Shown in pieces: positions 31,964-41,047 of a DNA stretch of 41,445 nucleotides; positions within the stretch are counted from its first letter, which is position 1; the number at the start of each line of letters is the position of its first letter. A model generated the notes under the pieces. The model had not been told where the DNA came from, made no database searches, and worked only from the letters and a program-made list of their open reading frames with translations. Source of the DNA: Candidatus Poribacteria bacterium (GTDB lineage Bacteria > Poribacteria > WGA-4E > WGA-3G); NCBI GenBank assembly GCA_003635195.1, contig PYIY01000060.1, positions 1-41,445 on the forward strand, read 5' to 3'. The position numbers and the translations under genes were made by a program.

Positions 31964-32515
31964 ATGGCGAATCAAGACTTCAGTTTGGCTGGTGCTCTTA
32001 AAGTGCGATCGGCTGAAAAAGAAGACGCAGCGCATTTACACTCATATTGTTTCCCTGAAAAAACCGAGGCGGAGGTTACGAGCGAATTGGATGATGATTT
32101 GGCGGAGGACAGTCAAACGCACCGGCTTGTCGCAGAGGTCGGTGGGTACCCGATTGGACAAATTTCCATAACGCGGAATCCTCTTGATTCTGCAGTTGCA
32201 GAAGTAGGGGGACTTGCTGTATCTGCGCCTTTTCGTCCATTAGGGGTAGCTGATCACCTCATGGCGGCTGCTGAGGCCGCAGCATCAGAAGATGGCGTGA
32301 AGACGCTCGAAATTGGACTTCCATCTTCAGAGGCGAATGTCATACAGAGATATAAGGATTGGGGTTTCACTGAAAAACCGCTTGTTGTTCTTCAGAAGTT
32401 ACTTGGCTCGGTACCGGAAGAAAATGAGGATGAGGATGAGGAAATAGCCGAAGATGGAGACGAAAACGGAGCCGTTGACGCAGGTGGTGAGCAGCAAGAA
32501 CTGCTGGGTACTTAA
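31964..32515 (+). CDS. GNAT family N-acetyltransferase
   Basis: A 183-residue protein. The GNAT fold covers residues 10-145: LKVRSAEKEDAAHL (first strand and helix), AEVGGLAVSAPFRPLGVADHLMAAAEAAA (the V...R/Q-x-x-G-x-G/A acetyl-CoA pyrophosphate loop, here PLGVADHL) and NVIQRYKDWGFTEK at the end. The C-terminal 35 residues are a very acidic tail (EENEDEDEEIAEDGDENGA), probably disordered. ATG 31964 is chosen because AAAGGAG lies just upstream; an earlier in-frame start adds 25 unconserved residues. The substrate is unknown. Confidence 0.85.
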   Translation: MANQDFSLAGALKVRSAEKEDAAHLHSYCFPEKTEAEVTSELDDDLAEDSQTHRLVAEVGGYPIGQISITRNPLDSAVAEVGGLAVSAPFRPLGVADHLMAAAEAAASEDGVKTLEIGLPSSEANVIQRYKDWGFTEKPLVVLQKLLGSVPEENEDEDEEIAEDGDENGAVDAGGEQQELLGT

Positions 32516-32586
32516 GAAATTAGAGAAACTTATACCTCTTTAGTCCTGTGATCAAGCGAAGTTTGAACCGCGTAGAGGAATTGAAT

Positions 32587-33471
32587 ATGAAAAAAATCTG
32601 GCTTACTTTTGTACTTGTCCTTTTTTGTATTGGATGCGGCACGCAGAACGAAAATCTCGCGAAGGGTAAAGAACTGATTAAATCAGATAAACGGCGTAAA
32701 GAAGAGCGCGCTGTCCGAGAATTTAAACTCGCGCTGCAGCAACCGACGGATAATGCCGAAGCGTATTATCTGCTTGGGCTTTATAACTCTCAGGAGTTTT
32801 ACGAGCCGAATACACCTGATTGGGAGACAGCATCAATCGCTGAGCGTGGTAAACAGATGTTCCTTGCCTATCAAGGAGAAAAAGGTAAATATCTTGAGAG
32901 ACTCGTTTTTGAGACGCTGCGCGATGATGATTTGGATATCCAAAACGCCGCCCTTGACGCGCTAAAACGTGTCTATGAGCAAGGTGATCGGAAACGGCTT
33001 CTCAGCCAACTCCAAAAGGCGATTAAGTCCAGTGATAATCGCGATAGACACAATGCACATTGGGTTCTCGGACATCTTGGTAAAGATGACCCCCGTACGA
33101 TTGTGCCTATTTTGGTGAAACTTCTGGAACACGGACGGACGGAAACCCGATTGAACGCCGTCAAGGCACTTGGGGAGGTCGGCAGTGAAGATGCTATTCC
33201 AGCACTCGCTGCGCTCATTGAGTCCGGTTCCGCCAAGTGGGCACGTGATCGAGAAGAACCTGAAGTCCGCCAACTTGCTGTGGAAGCCCTCGGAAAAATC
33301 GGCGGGGCTGCTGTGCCAGAGTTGGTTAAAATTGTTGAAAACAAAGGGTCATCGCTACGCGTTGATGCGATCCGCGCATTGGCAGTACTCGGTGACGAGA
33401 AAGTTGTGGAACCTCTTTTAGATGCTTTGAAGGAACAGAGTAGTCGAGACGTTGCTATTCCTCTTAATTGA
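32587..33471 (+). CDS. HEAT-repeat lipoprotein
   Basis: A 294-residue protein. It begins with a lipoprotein signal (KKIWLTFVLVLFCIGC, lipid-accepting cysteine probably C17). A TPR-like helical pair follows (about 25-75). Then come HEAT repeats (about 105-285), such as NAHWVLGHLGKDDPRTIVPILVKLLE, ETRLNAVKALGEVGSEDAIPALAALIE and LAVEALGKIGGAAVPELVKIVE. HEAT solenoids bind proteins; the function is unknown. ATG 32587 follows GAGGA at suitable spacing. The last HEAT unit ends abruptly in SRDVAIPLN just before a palindromic repeat at 33494-33532, so the original C-terminus may have been replaced. It is followed by a second HEAT lipoprotein gene. Confidence 0.85.
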   Translation: MKKIWLTFVLVLFCIGCGTQNENLAKGKELIKSDKRRKEERAVREFKLALQQPTDNAEAYYLLGLYNSQEFYEPNTPDWETASIAERGKQMFLAYQGEKGKYLERLVFETLRDDDLDIQNAALDALKRVYEQGDRKRLLSQLQKAIKSSDNRDRHNAHWVLGHLGKDDPRTIVPILVKLLEHGRTETRLNAVKALGEVGSEDAIPALAALIESGSAKWARDREEPEVRQLAVEALGKIGGAAVPELVKIVENKGSSLRVDAIRALAVLGDEKVVEPLLDALKEQSSRDVAIPLN

Positions 33472-33493
33472 ATCGCGAGTTCCACCAATTTTA

Positions 33494-33532
33494 GACCCCC
33501 AGGCCCGGTAGGTGCGGTTTGCAACCGGGGTC
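33494..33532. repeat. Structured GC-rich intergenic palindrome
   Basis: GACCCC (33494-33499) pairs with GGGGTC (33527-33532), and the core CGGTTTGCAACCG (33515-33527) is itself an inverted repeat. The piece GTAGGTGCGGTTTGCAACC resembles one arm of the GTAGG-type palindromes at 16125 and 36482. It separates the two HEAT lipoprotein genes. Confidence 0.5.
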
Positions 33533-33648
33533 CCGACTCGTTACTGGAAAGGGACGCCGAGTTTGAAAAGAAGATTCAAAATTGAGACAATCCGACAATT
33601 TATTTAAAACTAAATGACTCTGTGCTTTTAGATTGGAAGGAAGCCTGT

Positions 33649-35094
33649 ATGCTGGAAAAAATAACAAGGGTCGACAAATCCCGATACTTGATGTTTATCG
33701 TGTCCCTTTTCGTGCTGATAGTGGGACTGGGTTGTGAAAATCAGTATTACGATGAACGCCTGCAAATGCGGTTGCAGCAGTTAGATAGTGATCTCAAAGA
33801 CCGTTGGTCAACGAGTGGGGTCGTTATTTTAGAAACCACCCCGAATGGACCCGCAGATAAAGCCCAACTTGAGACGGGTGAACTTATCTCTTATGTAATT
33901 GCGGAGTATCCTATCCGAAGCACAGGCGACTTTAACAGCACACTGAAAAAGGGATTAGATGAAGATAATAACCTTATTCTTTATTTGAAAGATAAACCGC
34001 CGCTCCGCATTGCCCTCCGGAGACGCGGAGATAAGGTCGGATTGAGCGTTGAAGGAAATGGCACCGTGCGCGTCAAGCAAATTCAGCCCGGTACGCCCGC
34101 TGCAAACGCCGATATTCAGGTCGGGGACCTTGTTGAAAAAATTGTTGATGAACGAAAAATTTATAGCCTTGATGACTATAAGAAAACGGTCAGTAAACTC
34201 TCTAAACAACAAGTTACTTTCCGAACCACTGAATTAATAGGTGTGAAAATTGCTGCTGTAAGCGCGCTCGGTGAATTGGGGGATACCCGTGCTATTGAAC
34301 CGCTTATTGATATTTTTAGGAATAGCACCGAACTCTCACTGAGAAAATCCTCAATTAGCAGCTTACAACGTCTCGTTGAATTGAGCGTTCTCAACGATCT
34401 CTTTCAGCAGTTTCAGCGTGCAAATGTGAACCAACTCCCTGCCGATAGCCTGCAGGCGCAGCAAATGGAATCTGCTGCGATCCTTGGCTTGCTTACCGTA
34501 GACCGAGCTGAAAATACGGCTACCCTCAAAGCACCTTTCGGAACCCAGTTCAGACACAGATCCGAGGCACTCTACCAGAAAATTAACGAAGGGCAGCTGG
34601 CAGAACTTGCCCAGGAATACATCCAAATTACGGTGGAACCCGAACAAGAAATTCGGCGCGCCTGCCTCGCCATACTCGGTATCCTTAAACCGGTTTCTGC
34701 GATTAATCCACTCGTCGCTGTTCTCGAAAATCCAGCGGAAATCCCGGGCATCCGTTTCCAAGCGGGCGTAGCACTTAGACAGATAGGTGAACCTGCTGTT
34801 GATGCACTCATTTCCGCTTTTGAAAGTGAGGATACCAGTACGAAAGACATTGCGGCATCTGCACTTGGTGGCATCGGCGGAATCAAGGCGCGGGATCGCC
34901 TCATCAAGGCTTTGGAAACTACGAGTGAACCCGCAATCCAACTCACACTTGTTGATGCAATTGCCAAAATCGGTGATGCGCCTTCAATACAAGCACTTCA
35001 ACGCCAGCGTCAGCAGTACCAAGGTGATGATGACAGCGGGATCCGCATCTTTTTGGATGAGGTCTTCAAAAACTTAACACAGGAATCAATGTAA
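33649..35094 (+). CDS. PDZ and HEAT-repeat lipoprotein
   Basis: A 481-residue protein. The signal sequence ends in a lipobox (LIVGLGC, C29). Two PDZ domains follow. The first is at about 45-125 (SGVVILETTPNGPADKAQLETGELI). The second is at about 130-195 (VKQIQPGTPAANADIQVGDLVEKI). Residues 195-475 are HEAT repeats interrupted by a helical insert (AAVSALGELGDTRAIEPLIDIF ... AGVALRQIGEPAVDALISAFE ... AASALGGIGGIKARDRLIKALE). PDZ plus HEAT is an unusual lipoprotein scaffold; no protease domain is present. ATG 33649 follows GGAAGGA. It may form one unit with the preceding HEAT lipoprotein, 177 bases upstream. Confidence 0.85.
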   Translation: MLEKITRVDKSRYLMFIVSLFVLIVGLGCENQYYDERLQMRLQQLDSDLKDRWSTSGVVILETTPNGPADKAQLETGELISYVIAEYPIRSTGDFNSTLKKGLDEDNNLILYLKDKPPLRIALRRRGDKVGLSVEGNGTVRVKQIQPGTPAANADIQVGDLVEKIVDERKIYSLDDYKKTVSKLSKQQVTFRTTELIGVKIAAVSALGELGDTRAIEPLIDIFRNSTELSLRKSSISSLQRLVELSVLNDLFQQFQRANVNQLPADSLQAQQMESAAILGLLTVDRAENTATLKAPFGTQFRHRSEALYQKINEGQLAELAQEYIQITVEPEQEIRRACLAILGILKPVSAINPLVAVLENPAEIPGIRFQAGVALRQIGEPAVDALISAFESEDTSTKDIAASALGGIGGIKARDRLIKALETTSEPAIQLTLVDAIAKIGDAPSIQALQRQRQQYQGDDDSGIRIFLDEVFKNLTQESM

Positions 35095-35132
35095 TTCAAC
35101 AGAGGACTTTCGCAACGGGGTGTAGGCTGCTA

Positions 35133-35969
35133 ATGAAAATTGGACTCATTTCAGACTTACACACAGATGTTACGCCTTTGAACAGCGCAATCGTTCCGCA
35201 TCTTATTGATGCGGTGAAGGCAGCACAACTTGATATTTTAGTGTTTGCAGGCGATCTTGCCCGGCATTTAGTTCAACTTTCTGAAACACTTAACGCATTT
35301 CAGATCGCAGACTTAACGTGTGAGAAATTATTTGTCCCCGGCAACCATGACATTTGGGCAATTGAGACACCAGATGTCACAAGCGAGCGGAAGTGTGAGA
35401 TTATTTCAACGCTCTGTTATGCGTGTGGGTTTCACCCACTTATGGATGAACCTTTTGTCAAGGAACAGGTCGGTTTCTGTGGGACTATCGGTTGGTACGA
35501 TTATAGTTTCGCACCAGAAGGGTATGACTTCTCCGATGCCCAGTACGCCGAGAAAGAGTTGATGGGCGCAGTCTGGAACGATAAACGCTACGCCAAATGG
35601 TCGGAGACAGATTCTGTCGTTGCCCGACGTTTTGAGGCAGAACTTAGAGCACAGATTGCCTCCGTCAGAGATGATGTCTCTCGTATTATTGTTGTTACAC
35701 ACCATGTTCCGTTTCGCGAGTGTATCGAGTACCGTGGCGAATTGCCGTGGGATTTCTTTCGGGCATTCATGGGAAGTAAAGGCTTGGGGACGCTCTGTTT
35801 GGAGGAACAGCGTGTCACGCACGCCCTCTTCGGGCATACGCATCAGGCACTTGATATGAAAATACGTGATACCCGTGCTATCTGTGCACCTGTAGGTTAT
35901 CTCCAAGAAAAACCGACGGTAGGACTGCGGGATTATGCTACGCAATGTTTAACCTGCTTTGAGGTCTAA
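35133..35969 (+). CDS. Calcineurin-like metallophosphoesterase
   Basis: A 278-residue enzyme with the full two-metal motif set. These are D8-x-H10 in ISDLHTD, GD41 in VFAGDLARH, GNH72D in VPGNHDIW, the histidine pair in VVTHHVPF and GHTH near residue 240. The substrate (phosphoprotein, nucleotide or lipid) cannot be read. The start ATG has no strong ribosome site and lies 38 bases after the PDZ/HEAT gene, so it may be co-transcribed with it. The MITE begins only 6 bases after the stop. Confidence 0.9.
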   Translation: MKIGLISDLHTDVTPLNSAIVPHLIDAVKAAQLDILVFAGDLARHLVQLSETLNAFQIADLTCEKLFVPGNHDIWAIETPDVTSERKCEIISTLCYACGFHPLMDEPFVKEQVGFCGTIGWYDYSFAPEGYDFSDAQYAEKELMGAVWNDKRYAKWSETDSVVARRFEAELRAQIASVRDDVSRIIVVTHHVPFRECIEYRGELPWDFFRAFMGSKGLGTLCLEEQRVTHALFGHTHQALDMKIRDTRAICAPVGYLQEKPTVGLRDYATQCLTCFEV

Positions 35970-35975
35970 TATAAG

Positions 35976-36087
35976 TAGGATTTACGTATCTCCTCTTAAA
36001 GTCCGCCTGATAAGGGGGATTTAGGGGGTGTTTTTGCTGGGGTGTTTCTTAAAAATACCGAAATTACTGCTCTTTGCGTAAATCCTA
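35976..36087 (+). mobile_element. 112-bp MITE with 13-bp inverted ends and 5-bp target duplication
   Basis: The left end TAGGATTTACGTA (35976-35988) and the right end TGCGTAAATCCTA (36075-36087) are inverted copies with one mismatch. The element is flanked on both sides by ATAAG (35971-35975 and 36088-36092), a perfect 5-bp target duplication. It encodes no protein. The interior has G-rich stretches and GTGTTTTTGCT. It lies between the phosphoesterase stop and the cupin start. A decayed relative is at 9839-9902 and a lone end at 41252-41264. The transposase that moved it is not in the window. Confidence 0.85.
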
Positions 36088-36125
36088 ATAAGAAAATCGA
36101 AGGAATTCAGTAGAAAGGAATTACT

Positions 36126-36485
36126 ATGGAAATAACTTTAACCAATAGTAATGACGCAGGTGCCCTTGAATTTCCCTGGGGTGCGATTAAATGGCTCTGC
36201 AATAATCAGATTGACCCAGAAGCCGAGATGACTTTCGGAGTCGTCTACATTAACGCTGGCGAAGGGAATCCTATCCACTACCACCCGAACTGTGAGGAAC
36301 TCATCTATGTACTCTCCGGTGAGTGCGACCACAGGTTGGGGGATGAGGTTATTCCGCTTAGACCTGGCATGATGTTGCGTATTCCGCGCAATGTCAAACA
36401 CAACGCTGTCAACACCGGTTGGCAACCCGTAACGATGATTATCTGTTATTCGGACGCTGACCGACAAACCGTCTTTGAGGAGTAG
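36126..36485 (+). CDS. Cupin domain-containing protein
   Basis: A 119-residue single-domain cupin. Metal ligands fit the family: H51-x-H53 and E58 in NPIHYHPNCEELIYVLSGE (motif 1) and H92 in IPRNVKHNAVN (motif 2). Such proteins can be dioxygenases, isomerases or sugar-binding modules; none can be chosen. AAAGGA lies 8 bases before the ATG. The TAG stop lies within the left arm of a palindromic repeat (36482-36510). Confidence 0.9.
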   Translation: MEITLTNSNDAGALEFPWGAIKWLCNNQIDPEAEMTFGVVYINAGEGNPIHYHPNCEELIYVLSGECDHRLGDEVIPLRPGMMLRIPRNVKHNAVNTGWQPVTMIICYSDADRQTVFEE

Positions 36486-36510
36486 GCGGGATTTGTAATC
36501 CCGCCCCTAC
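36482..36510. terminator. GTAGG-type palindrome after the cupin gene
   Basis: GTAGGCGGGATT, three bases, AATCCCGCCCCTAC: a strong hairpin with two unpaired C on the right arm. It is the same kind of repeat as at 16125-16150. The cupin stop codon is part of its left arm. It may end cupin transcripts, though no T run follows. Confidence 0.55.
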
Positions 36511-36532
36511 CCTAAAAGGAATTATTGCACAA

Positions 36533-37222
36533 ATGTCTACGGAATCACACTGCAGCGTCAAAATCTGCGGCATTACCTCTAACCATGACGCTAAACTTGC
36601 AGCTGACGCAGGCGCAGCCTATATCGGTGTGTTAGTCGATGTCGCTGTGTCCGAGCGAACACGCTCTGCTGCCGAAGCCACCGAAATCGCAAAATTGAGT
36701 CCAATCCCTCCAGTTATTCTACTCTACAACCGAACAACACCCGATATCCAAGAAATTGTATCACAGGTTCAACCCTTTGCAGTACAGCTCCTCGGACAGG
36801 AACCGCCGCAACAGGTTGAAGCACTGAAACGCAGTGTGACCTGTCAACTCTGGAAGTCGGTTTATCTACCTGCAGGGAGTCCGGAGAACGTGGATATACC
36901 TGCTGTTCGTGCTGAGATGCAAGCCTATAGGGATGCTGGCGCGGATTTTCTGTTGTTTGATAGTGTTGACCTGAGTCTGGAGAAACCGAGATATGGTGGT
37001 ACCGGCAAAACTTGTGATTGGAATGTTGCCGCGGAACTTATCACTGAGAGTCCACTACCGGTATTCTTTGCCGGTGGAATTCGTCCAGAGAACGTCAAAG
37101 CCGCGATTGAGACGATCCGTCCGCACGGTATAGATCTCTGCTCCGGTGTTGAGGCATCGAAAGGCATCAAAGACCCGCAAAAATTGGTACAACTGATGGA
37201 ACAGGTTAGGCAAGCTAATTAA
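36533..37222 (+). CDS. trpF: Phosphoribosylanthranilate isomerase
   Basis: A 229-residue TIM barrel. VKICGITSNHDAKLAADAGAAYIGV at the N-terminus carries the catalytic cysteine (C12). RYGGTGKTCDWNVA and PVFFAGGIRPENVKAAIE are the phosphate-binding segments, and GIDLCSGVEASKGIKDPQKL ends the enzyme as in TrpF. It converts N-(5-phosphoribosyl)anthranilate to CdRP in tryptophan synthesis. It is not next to other trp genes, which is common in some phyla. The variant VSERTRSAAEA in place of the usual S-x-R-x-V segment is slightly unusual but keeps the arginine. Confidence 0.9.
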   Translation: MSTESHCSVKICGITSNHDAKLAADAGAAYIGVLVDVAVSERTRSAAEATEIAKLSPIPPVILLYNRTTPDIQEIVSQVQPFAVQLLGQEPPQQVEALKRSVTCQLWKSVYLPAGSPENVDIPAVRAEMQAYRDAGADFLLFDSVDLSLEKPRYGGTGKTCDWNVAAELITESPLPVFFAGGIRPENVKAAIETIRPHGIDLCSGVEASKGIKDPQKLVQLMEQVRQAN

Positions 37223-37326
37223 AAAATAGTAATCAGTTACCAGTCGTCGATTAAAGCGAACTCAGGTTTAACAGCCACCTTTTAACCGACAACCGATAAC
37301 TGACAACCATTCAAAAGGAGATTTTT

Positions 37327-38082
37327 ATGAACGATCGTCTTGTCTGCAATATATGGGCTTTTAACAATCTGTCTCGGTTAGTCGCTATCGTGGCACTTGT
37401 TTGCCTGATGTCTCTTGTCAGTTTTTCTACTGCCTTTGCTGATGCCCACGAAGCAGAGGGTGAAGCGATGGAAGAAAAACCGATGGAAGAAACACCAAAG
37501 ATTACCGGATGGTTTCAGATTGATGTCGATAGTTTGGGCACCTATTTTTTAGTGGGTGCAAGCCATCCGCTCAGCGGTGGACTTTCATTTGATTCTAATA
37601 TCTATGTGAATGATCATTTGGGCGAGTTTGATATGGGCATTACATTCCCTGTTATCGCGAATGATAGCATGGCACTGCTGCTAACACCAATGCTTGGCGT
37701 TGGGTTCAATTATACCAGTCCAGACGGGCCCTATGCCCTATACCCACAAATCTTTGCTATCCTACCCGCTGGTAAAATCTTCGGTTTCCATTGGACAATC
37801 AGTACAATTTCCTCCATATTTGATGACGAAAGTATTAATGAAGTCTACAACCGGACTTACATTACCTATGCCTTAAACGATACCGTCGCTATCGGTCCAC
37901 AGTTTGAATCCGTCCTCGGTCTCGGCGAGAAGGGCGCGCTATGGGCGCTCAATTTTGGTGGACGAGTAAACATCGGTTATGGTGAGAATAACACACTCGG
38001 TTTATATGTCGGGTATGAGACGAAAAAAGGCGAAGATGAAACCGGACTTACCGGGAGAATGAATTTTACGCGTAGATGGTAG
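37327..38082 (+). CDS. Predicted outer-membrane beta-barrel protein
   Basis: A 251-residue protein. It has an N-terminal signal peptide (LVAIVALVCLMSLVSFSTAFA) and a short acidic linker (about residues 39-60). Alternating strands follow, ending in GRMNFTRRW with a C-terminal aromatic residue, as in outer-membrane barrels. Strand-like segments include GTYFLVGASHPLSGGLSF, MALLLTPMLGVGFNY and TLGLYVGYETK, enough for roughly 10-12 strands. No family is recognised with confidence. AAAAGGAG precedes the ATG. A strong hairpin follows the stop. Confidence 0.75.
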   Translation: MNDRLVCNIWAFNNLSRLVAIVALVCLMSLVSFSTAFADAHEAEGEAMEEKPMEETPKITGWFQIDVDSLGTYFLVGASHPLSGGLSFDSNIYVNDHLGEFDMGITFPVIANDSMALLLTPMLGVGFNYTSPDGPYALYPQIFAILPAGKIFGFHWTISTISSIFDDESINEVYNRTYITYALNDTVAIGPQFESVLGLGEKGALWALNFGGRVNIGYGENNTLGLYVGYETKKGEDETGLTGRMNFTRRW

Positions 38083-38101
38083 ATATTTTTCTATCAATAT
38101 A

Positions 38102-38135
38102 TAGGCGTGCTTCAAACAGATGAGAAGCGCGCCTA
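38102..38135 (+). terminator. Hairpin after the beta-barrel gene
   Basis: TAGGCGTGCTTC (38102-38113) pairs with GAAGCGCGCCTA (38124-38135) over 12 bases with one G-U pair, leaving a 10-base loop. The sequence after it (CATATTTTAT) is T-rich. It lies in the 89-base gap before the CBM9/DUF5916 gene and probably terminates or attenuates. Confidence 0.65.
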
Positions 38136-38171
38136 CATATTTTATGGACTATAACGCCTTGAAAGGAGCGG

Positions 38172-40376
38172 ATGATAGATTTATTAAAGCCTATTGTGGC
38201 ATACGTGATCCTAATCCTTGCTTGCTCTGTAAACGCCGTCAATGCCCAAAAACCCCTCTCATTAACCTACTTGACAGAGCCTATCCAAATTGATGGTCTG
38301 AGCGATGAACCGGAATGGCAGCAGATTGAACCCCTCCCTATGATCATGTACAAACCCACTTACAAAGGTGAACCCACCGAGAGCACTGAGATTAGAATCG
38401 CTTATGATAAGGATTATCTTTACTGTTCAGCGCGGTGTTATGATACCGACCCCTCCGGGGTTCGTGTGAACTCGCTCTATCGGGATAGATCAAGCAAGGA
38501 TGATAAATTTGGAATCATTCTTGATACCTTCAACGACAAGAAAACTGCTCTGTCATTTTGGACGACACCAGCTGGTATTCGCGGTGATGAAGCCGTCTTT
38601 AATGATGGTAAATCTGATAATAAGAACTGGGATACCTATTGGGATGTCGCCACGGTTCAGAATGAAGAGGGTTGGTTCGTTGAAATGCGTATCCCATTCT
38701 CCAGTCTGAGTTTTCAAGATGAAGCTGGTAATGTGACCATGGGATTGATCGCTTATCGAAATATTGCCCGAAAAAACGAGCGGGTTGTCTTCCCAGACCT
38801 GTCTCCGGAGCGTGGGATTGATACGCCTTCACGAGCGCATCCTATCGTTTTAAACCAGGTTTACAGCCAAAAACCAGTTTACTTTACGCCTTACGCCATC
38901 GGTGGACTCGAACAAACACCCACATTAAAGGATACCAAAACCGTCTATCATCTCGAAAATGCGTTGGCGAGAAATGTTGGACTTGATATTAAATATAATG
39001 TCACAAGTAACCTCACCTTGGATATGACACTAAACCCTGACTTTGCCCAAGCCGAGGCGGATGATCAGCAAGTTAATTTAAGCCGATTTTCGCTCTTCTT
39101 TCCAGAGAAGCGGCAATTTTTTCAAGAACGTTCAGGGGTTTTCTCCTTCAATTTCATTGACCGTGCTCGACTTTTTCATAGCCGCCGAATCGGCATCCAA
39201 GATAATAAACAAATTCGCATTATTGGTGGCGCGAGGCTCGTTGGGCGTATCGGCAATTGGGATCTCGGTTTTCTTGACATGCAAACCGCACGTAAGGAAG
39301 ACATTCCGAGCGAAAACTTCGGGGTCCTGCGACTCCGTCGGCAAGTTCTTAATCCATATTCTTACGCTGGTGTTATGGTAACAAATCGTATCGATGAAGA
39401 AGGAAATTACAACTTTGCGTATGGAATTGACAGCATCCTTCGACTGTTTGGAAAAGAATATTTGACCCTTAAGTGGGGACAAACTTTTGAAGACCAAGTC
39501 GTTCAAGAGCAGGCATCCAATTTTTTCGATACAGCGATGTTTCTCGCAGAACTCACCCGGCGCACCGATGTTGGATTCGATTATGAACTCGTCGTAGCGC
39601 GGAGAGGCGAGGACTTTTTGCCCGGAGTTGGATATACAAAACGAAAGGATTTCACGCAACTGCAGTGGAGTGCTCGTTATGATTGGCTCATGAAAAAAGG
39701 AACTCCGATTAGACAGGTGAGTCCGTTACAATTTGGCGGATTCGTCGTTCTTCGTAATGCGGATAGTTCTGTAGAATCCGCACAACTTGACTATGATATA
39801 GATATAGAGTGGAAGTCTGGGGCAGCCGCGGCACTGGACTTTCAAATGGATTATGAAGATCTCACTGAAGATGAAGATTTTCCGAAAGACACAGTAGTTC
39901 CAGCAGGCAGCTACACCACCTTTGAGGTTAAAGGCAAATTTGATATGCCGAATAAAGAGTTGTTCCGCACAGATTTCGATGGGTCTTTCGGCGGTTTTTA
40001 TGATGGATGGCGACTGGAATGCAGCGTTAAACCGACTTGGAATGTGTCCCGACATCTCGAAATGATCAGTGAGTATGAAGTCAATGTCATCCGTTTTCCG
40101 GAACGCAATCAGGGATTTAATGCCCATGTTGTTCGCCTGCGCACCCGCGCAGCCTTGAACACACACATCTCTCTGAATGCATTTGTGCAATACAATAGTG
40201 CCAATGATCGGTTCTCAACAAATATGCGGTTTCGATATAATTTCCGTGAGGGGAATGACCTCTGGTTGGTCTACAATGAAAATCTCAACACGGACAGAGA
40301 GGATAAAATACCAAGGAAATTGTTGACAAGGGGCCGCACAGTATTACTAAAGTATACGAATACGTTCGGCATATAA
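38172..40376 (+). CDS. CBM9-like / DUF5916 outer-membrane protein
   Basis: A 734-residue protein. Residues 1-26 are a signal peptide (IVAYVILILACSVNAVNA). Residues about 30-220 are a carbohydrate-binding-family-9-like domain: PIQIDGLSDEPEWQQIEPLP, TEIRIAYDKDYLYCSARCYD, WDVATVQNEEGWFVEMRIPFSSL. The rest matches the DUF5916 region, with NLTLDMTLNPDFAQAEADDQQVNLSRFSLFFPEKRQFFQE as a strong hallmark and then a long beta-strand-rich segment likely to form a barrel. Function is not established; binding or uptake of glycans at the surface is plausible. GAAAGGAG precedes the ATG. It probably shares transcription with the barrel gene upstream, modulated by the hairpin between them. Confidence 0.88.
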   Translation: MIDLLKPIVAYVILILACSVNAVNAQKPLSLTYLTEPIQIDGLSDEPEWQQIEPLPMIMYKPTYKGEPTESTEIRIAYDKDYLYCSARCYDTDPSGVRVNSLYRDRSSKDDKFGIILDTFNDKKTALSFWTTPAGIRGDEAVFNDGKSDNKNWDTYWDVATVQNEEGWFVEMRIPFSSLSFQDEAGNVTMGLIAYRNIARKNERVVFPDLSPERGIDTPSRAHPIVLNQVYSQKPVYFTPYAIGGLEQTPTLKDTKTVYHLENALARNVGLDIKYNVTSNLTLDMTLNPDFAQAEADDQQVNLSRFSLFFPEKRQFFQERSGVFSFNFIDRARLFHSRRIGIQDNKQIRIIGGARLVGRIGNWDLGFLDMQTARKEDIPSENFGVLRLRRQVLNPYSYAGVMVTNRIDEEGNYNFAYGIDSILRLFGKEYLTLKWGQTFEDQVVQEQASNFFDTAMFLAELTRRTDVGFDYELVVARRGEDFLPGVGYTKRKDFTQLQWSARYDWLMKKGTPIRQVSPLQFGGFVVLRNADSSVESAQLDYDIDIEWKSGAAAALDFQMDYEDLTEDEDFPKDTVVPAGSYTTFEVKGKFDMPNKELFRTDFDGSFGGFYDGWRLECSVKPTWNVSRHLEMISEYEVNVIRFPERNQGFNAHVVRLRTRAALNTHISLNAFVQYNSANDRFSTNMRFRYNFREGNDLWLVYNENLNTDREDKIPRKLLTRGRTVLLKYTNTFGI

Positions 40377-40445
40377 TGTGAGCCCCAGCGTCGAGTCATT
40401 TATCGGAGAATTTCCGCAAGATTCTTTCGCCTGTCGGACAAATTC

Positions 40446-40477
40446 GTAATCCTGAAAATCTTGTAAACCCCAGTTCT
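40446..40477 (+). repeat. Degenerate 9-bp repeat (ATCCTG type)
   Basis: GTAATCCTG, AAAATCTTG and TAAACCCCA follow in 9-base steps. This is the same style as 8653-8701. It lies downstream of the DUF5916 gene. Confidence 0.45.
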
Positions 40478-40561
40478 GGCAACTCACTGCCAAAATATTT
40501 ACATACCCTATACATCAAATATAATTCAGGGTCATTTTTTTTATATATTCACTTTATCCGT

Positions 40562-40596
40562 AAGGCGAGGTTTTCCAACCTTGCCTTATTTTTTTT
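40562..40596 (+). terminator. Rho-independent terminator
   Basis: AAGGCGAGG (40562-40570) pairs with CCTTGCCTT (40579-40587), nine pairs with one G-U, and an 8-base loop. It is followed by A and then eight T. It is placed to end transcripts of the DUF5916 gene, 186 bases after its stop. Confidence 0.85.
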
Positions 40597-41047
40597 AACA
40601 AAAGAAGATTATTTGCTTGGGTAGATTGGAGGCTTGCCGAATGTGTATTTAATTTTCATGATTTCCTTGATTTTCGGAGGGAGTCGCGAGGTAGAATCGG
40701 AATCGGAGATACTTCTACAGTTGTAAATCAGTGCCTGACGAAATATTTTTTTCACGTGATGTAACGTTTTGCCAAAAAAATGTGTCTTTATATATTATGA
40801 TAACACAATTGTGTGGACTGTATTGCAATGCACAAGGTCCAAGACTCAGTGCTTATAGTAAAGTCAACAATTAATAGGATATGCTGCTGGTCTCTTGTGC
40901 AGATGTTCGATAACCACCGGTATTTTTTAGCAAGCTCTCTGCAGCGTGAAACTCGTGGAAAATCCTGCAACCTTTGAAGATTTAACCCAAATAGGATACG
41001 AATTGTTCAAACTTTTTTAGTCATATTAAGACTTTATCATTTTTAAT

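Noticed and set aside
39132..39659. 175-residue leftward open frame
   Set aside because: Antisense to the DUF5916 hallmark region and without a start signal.
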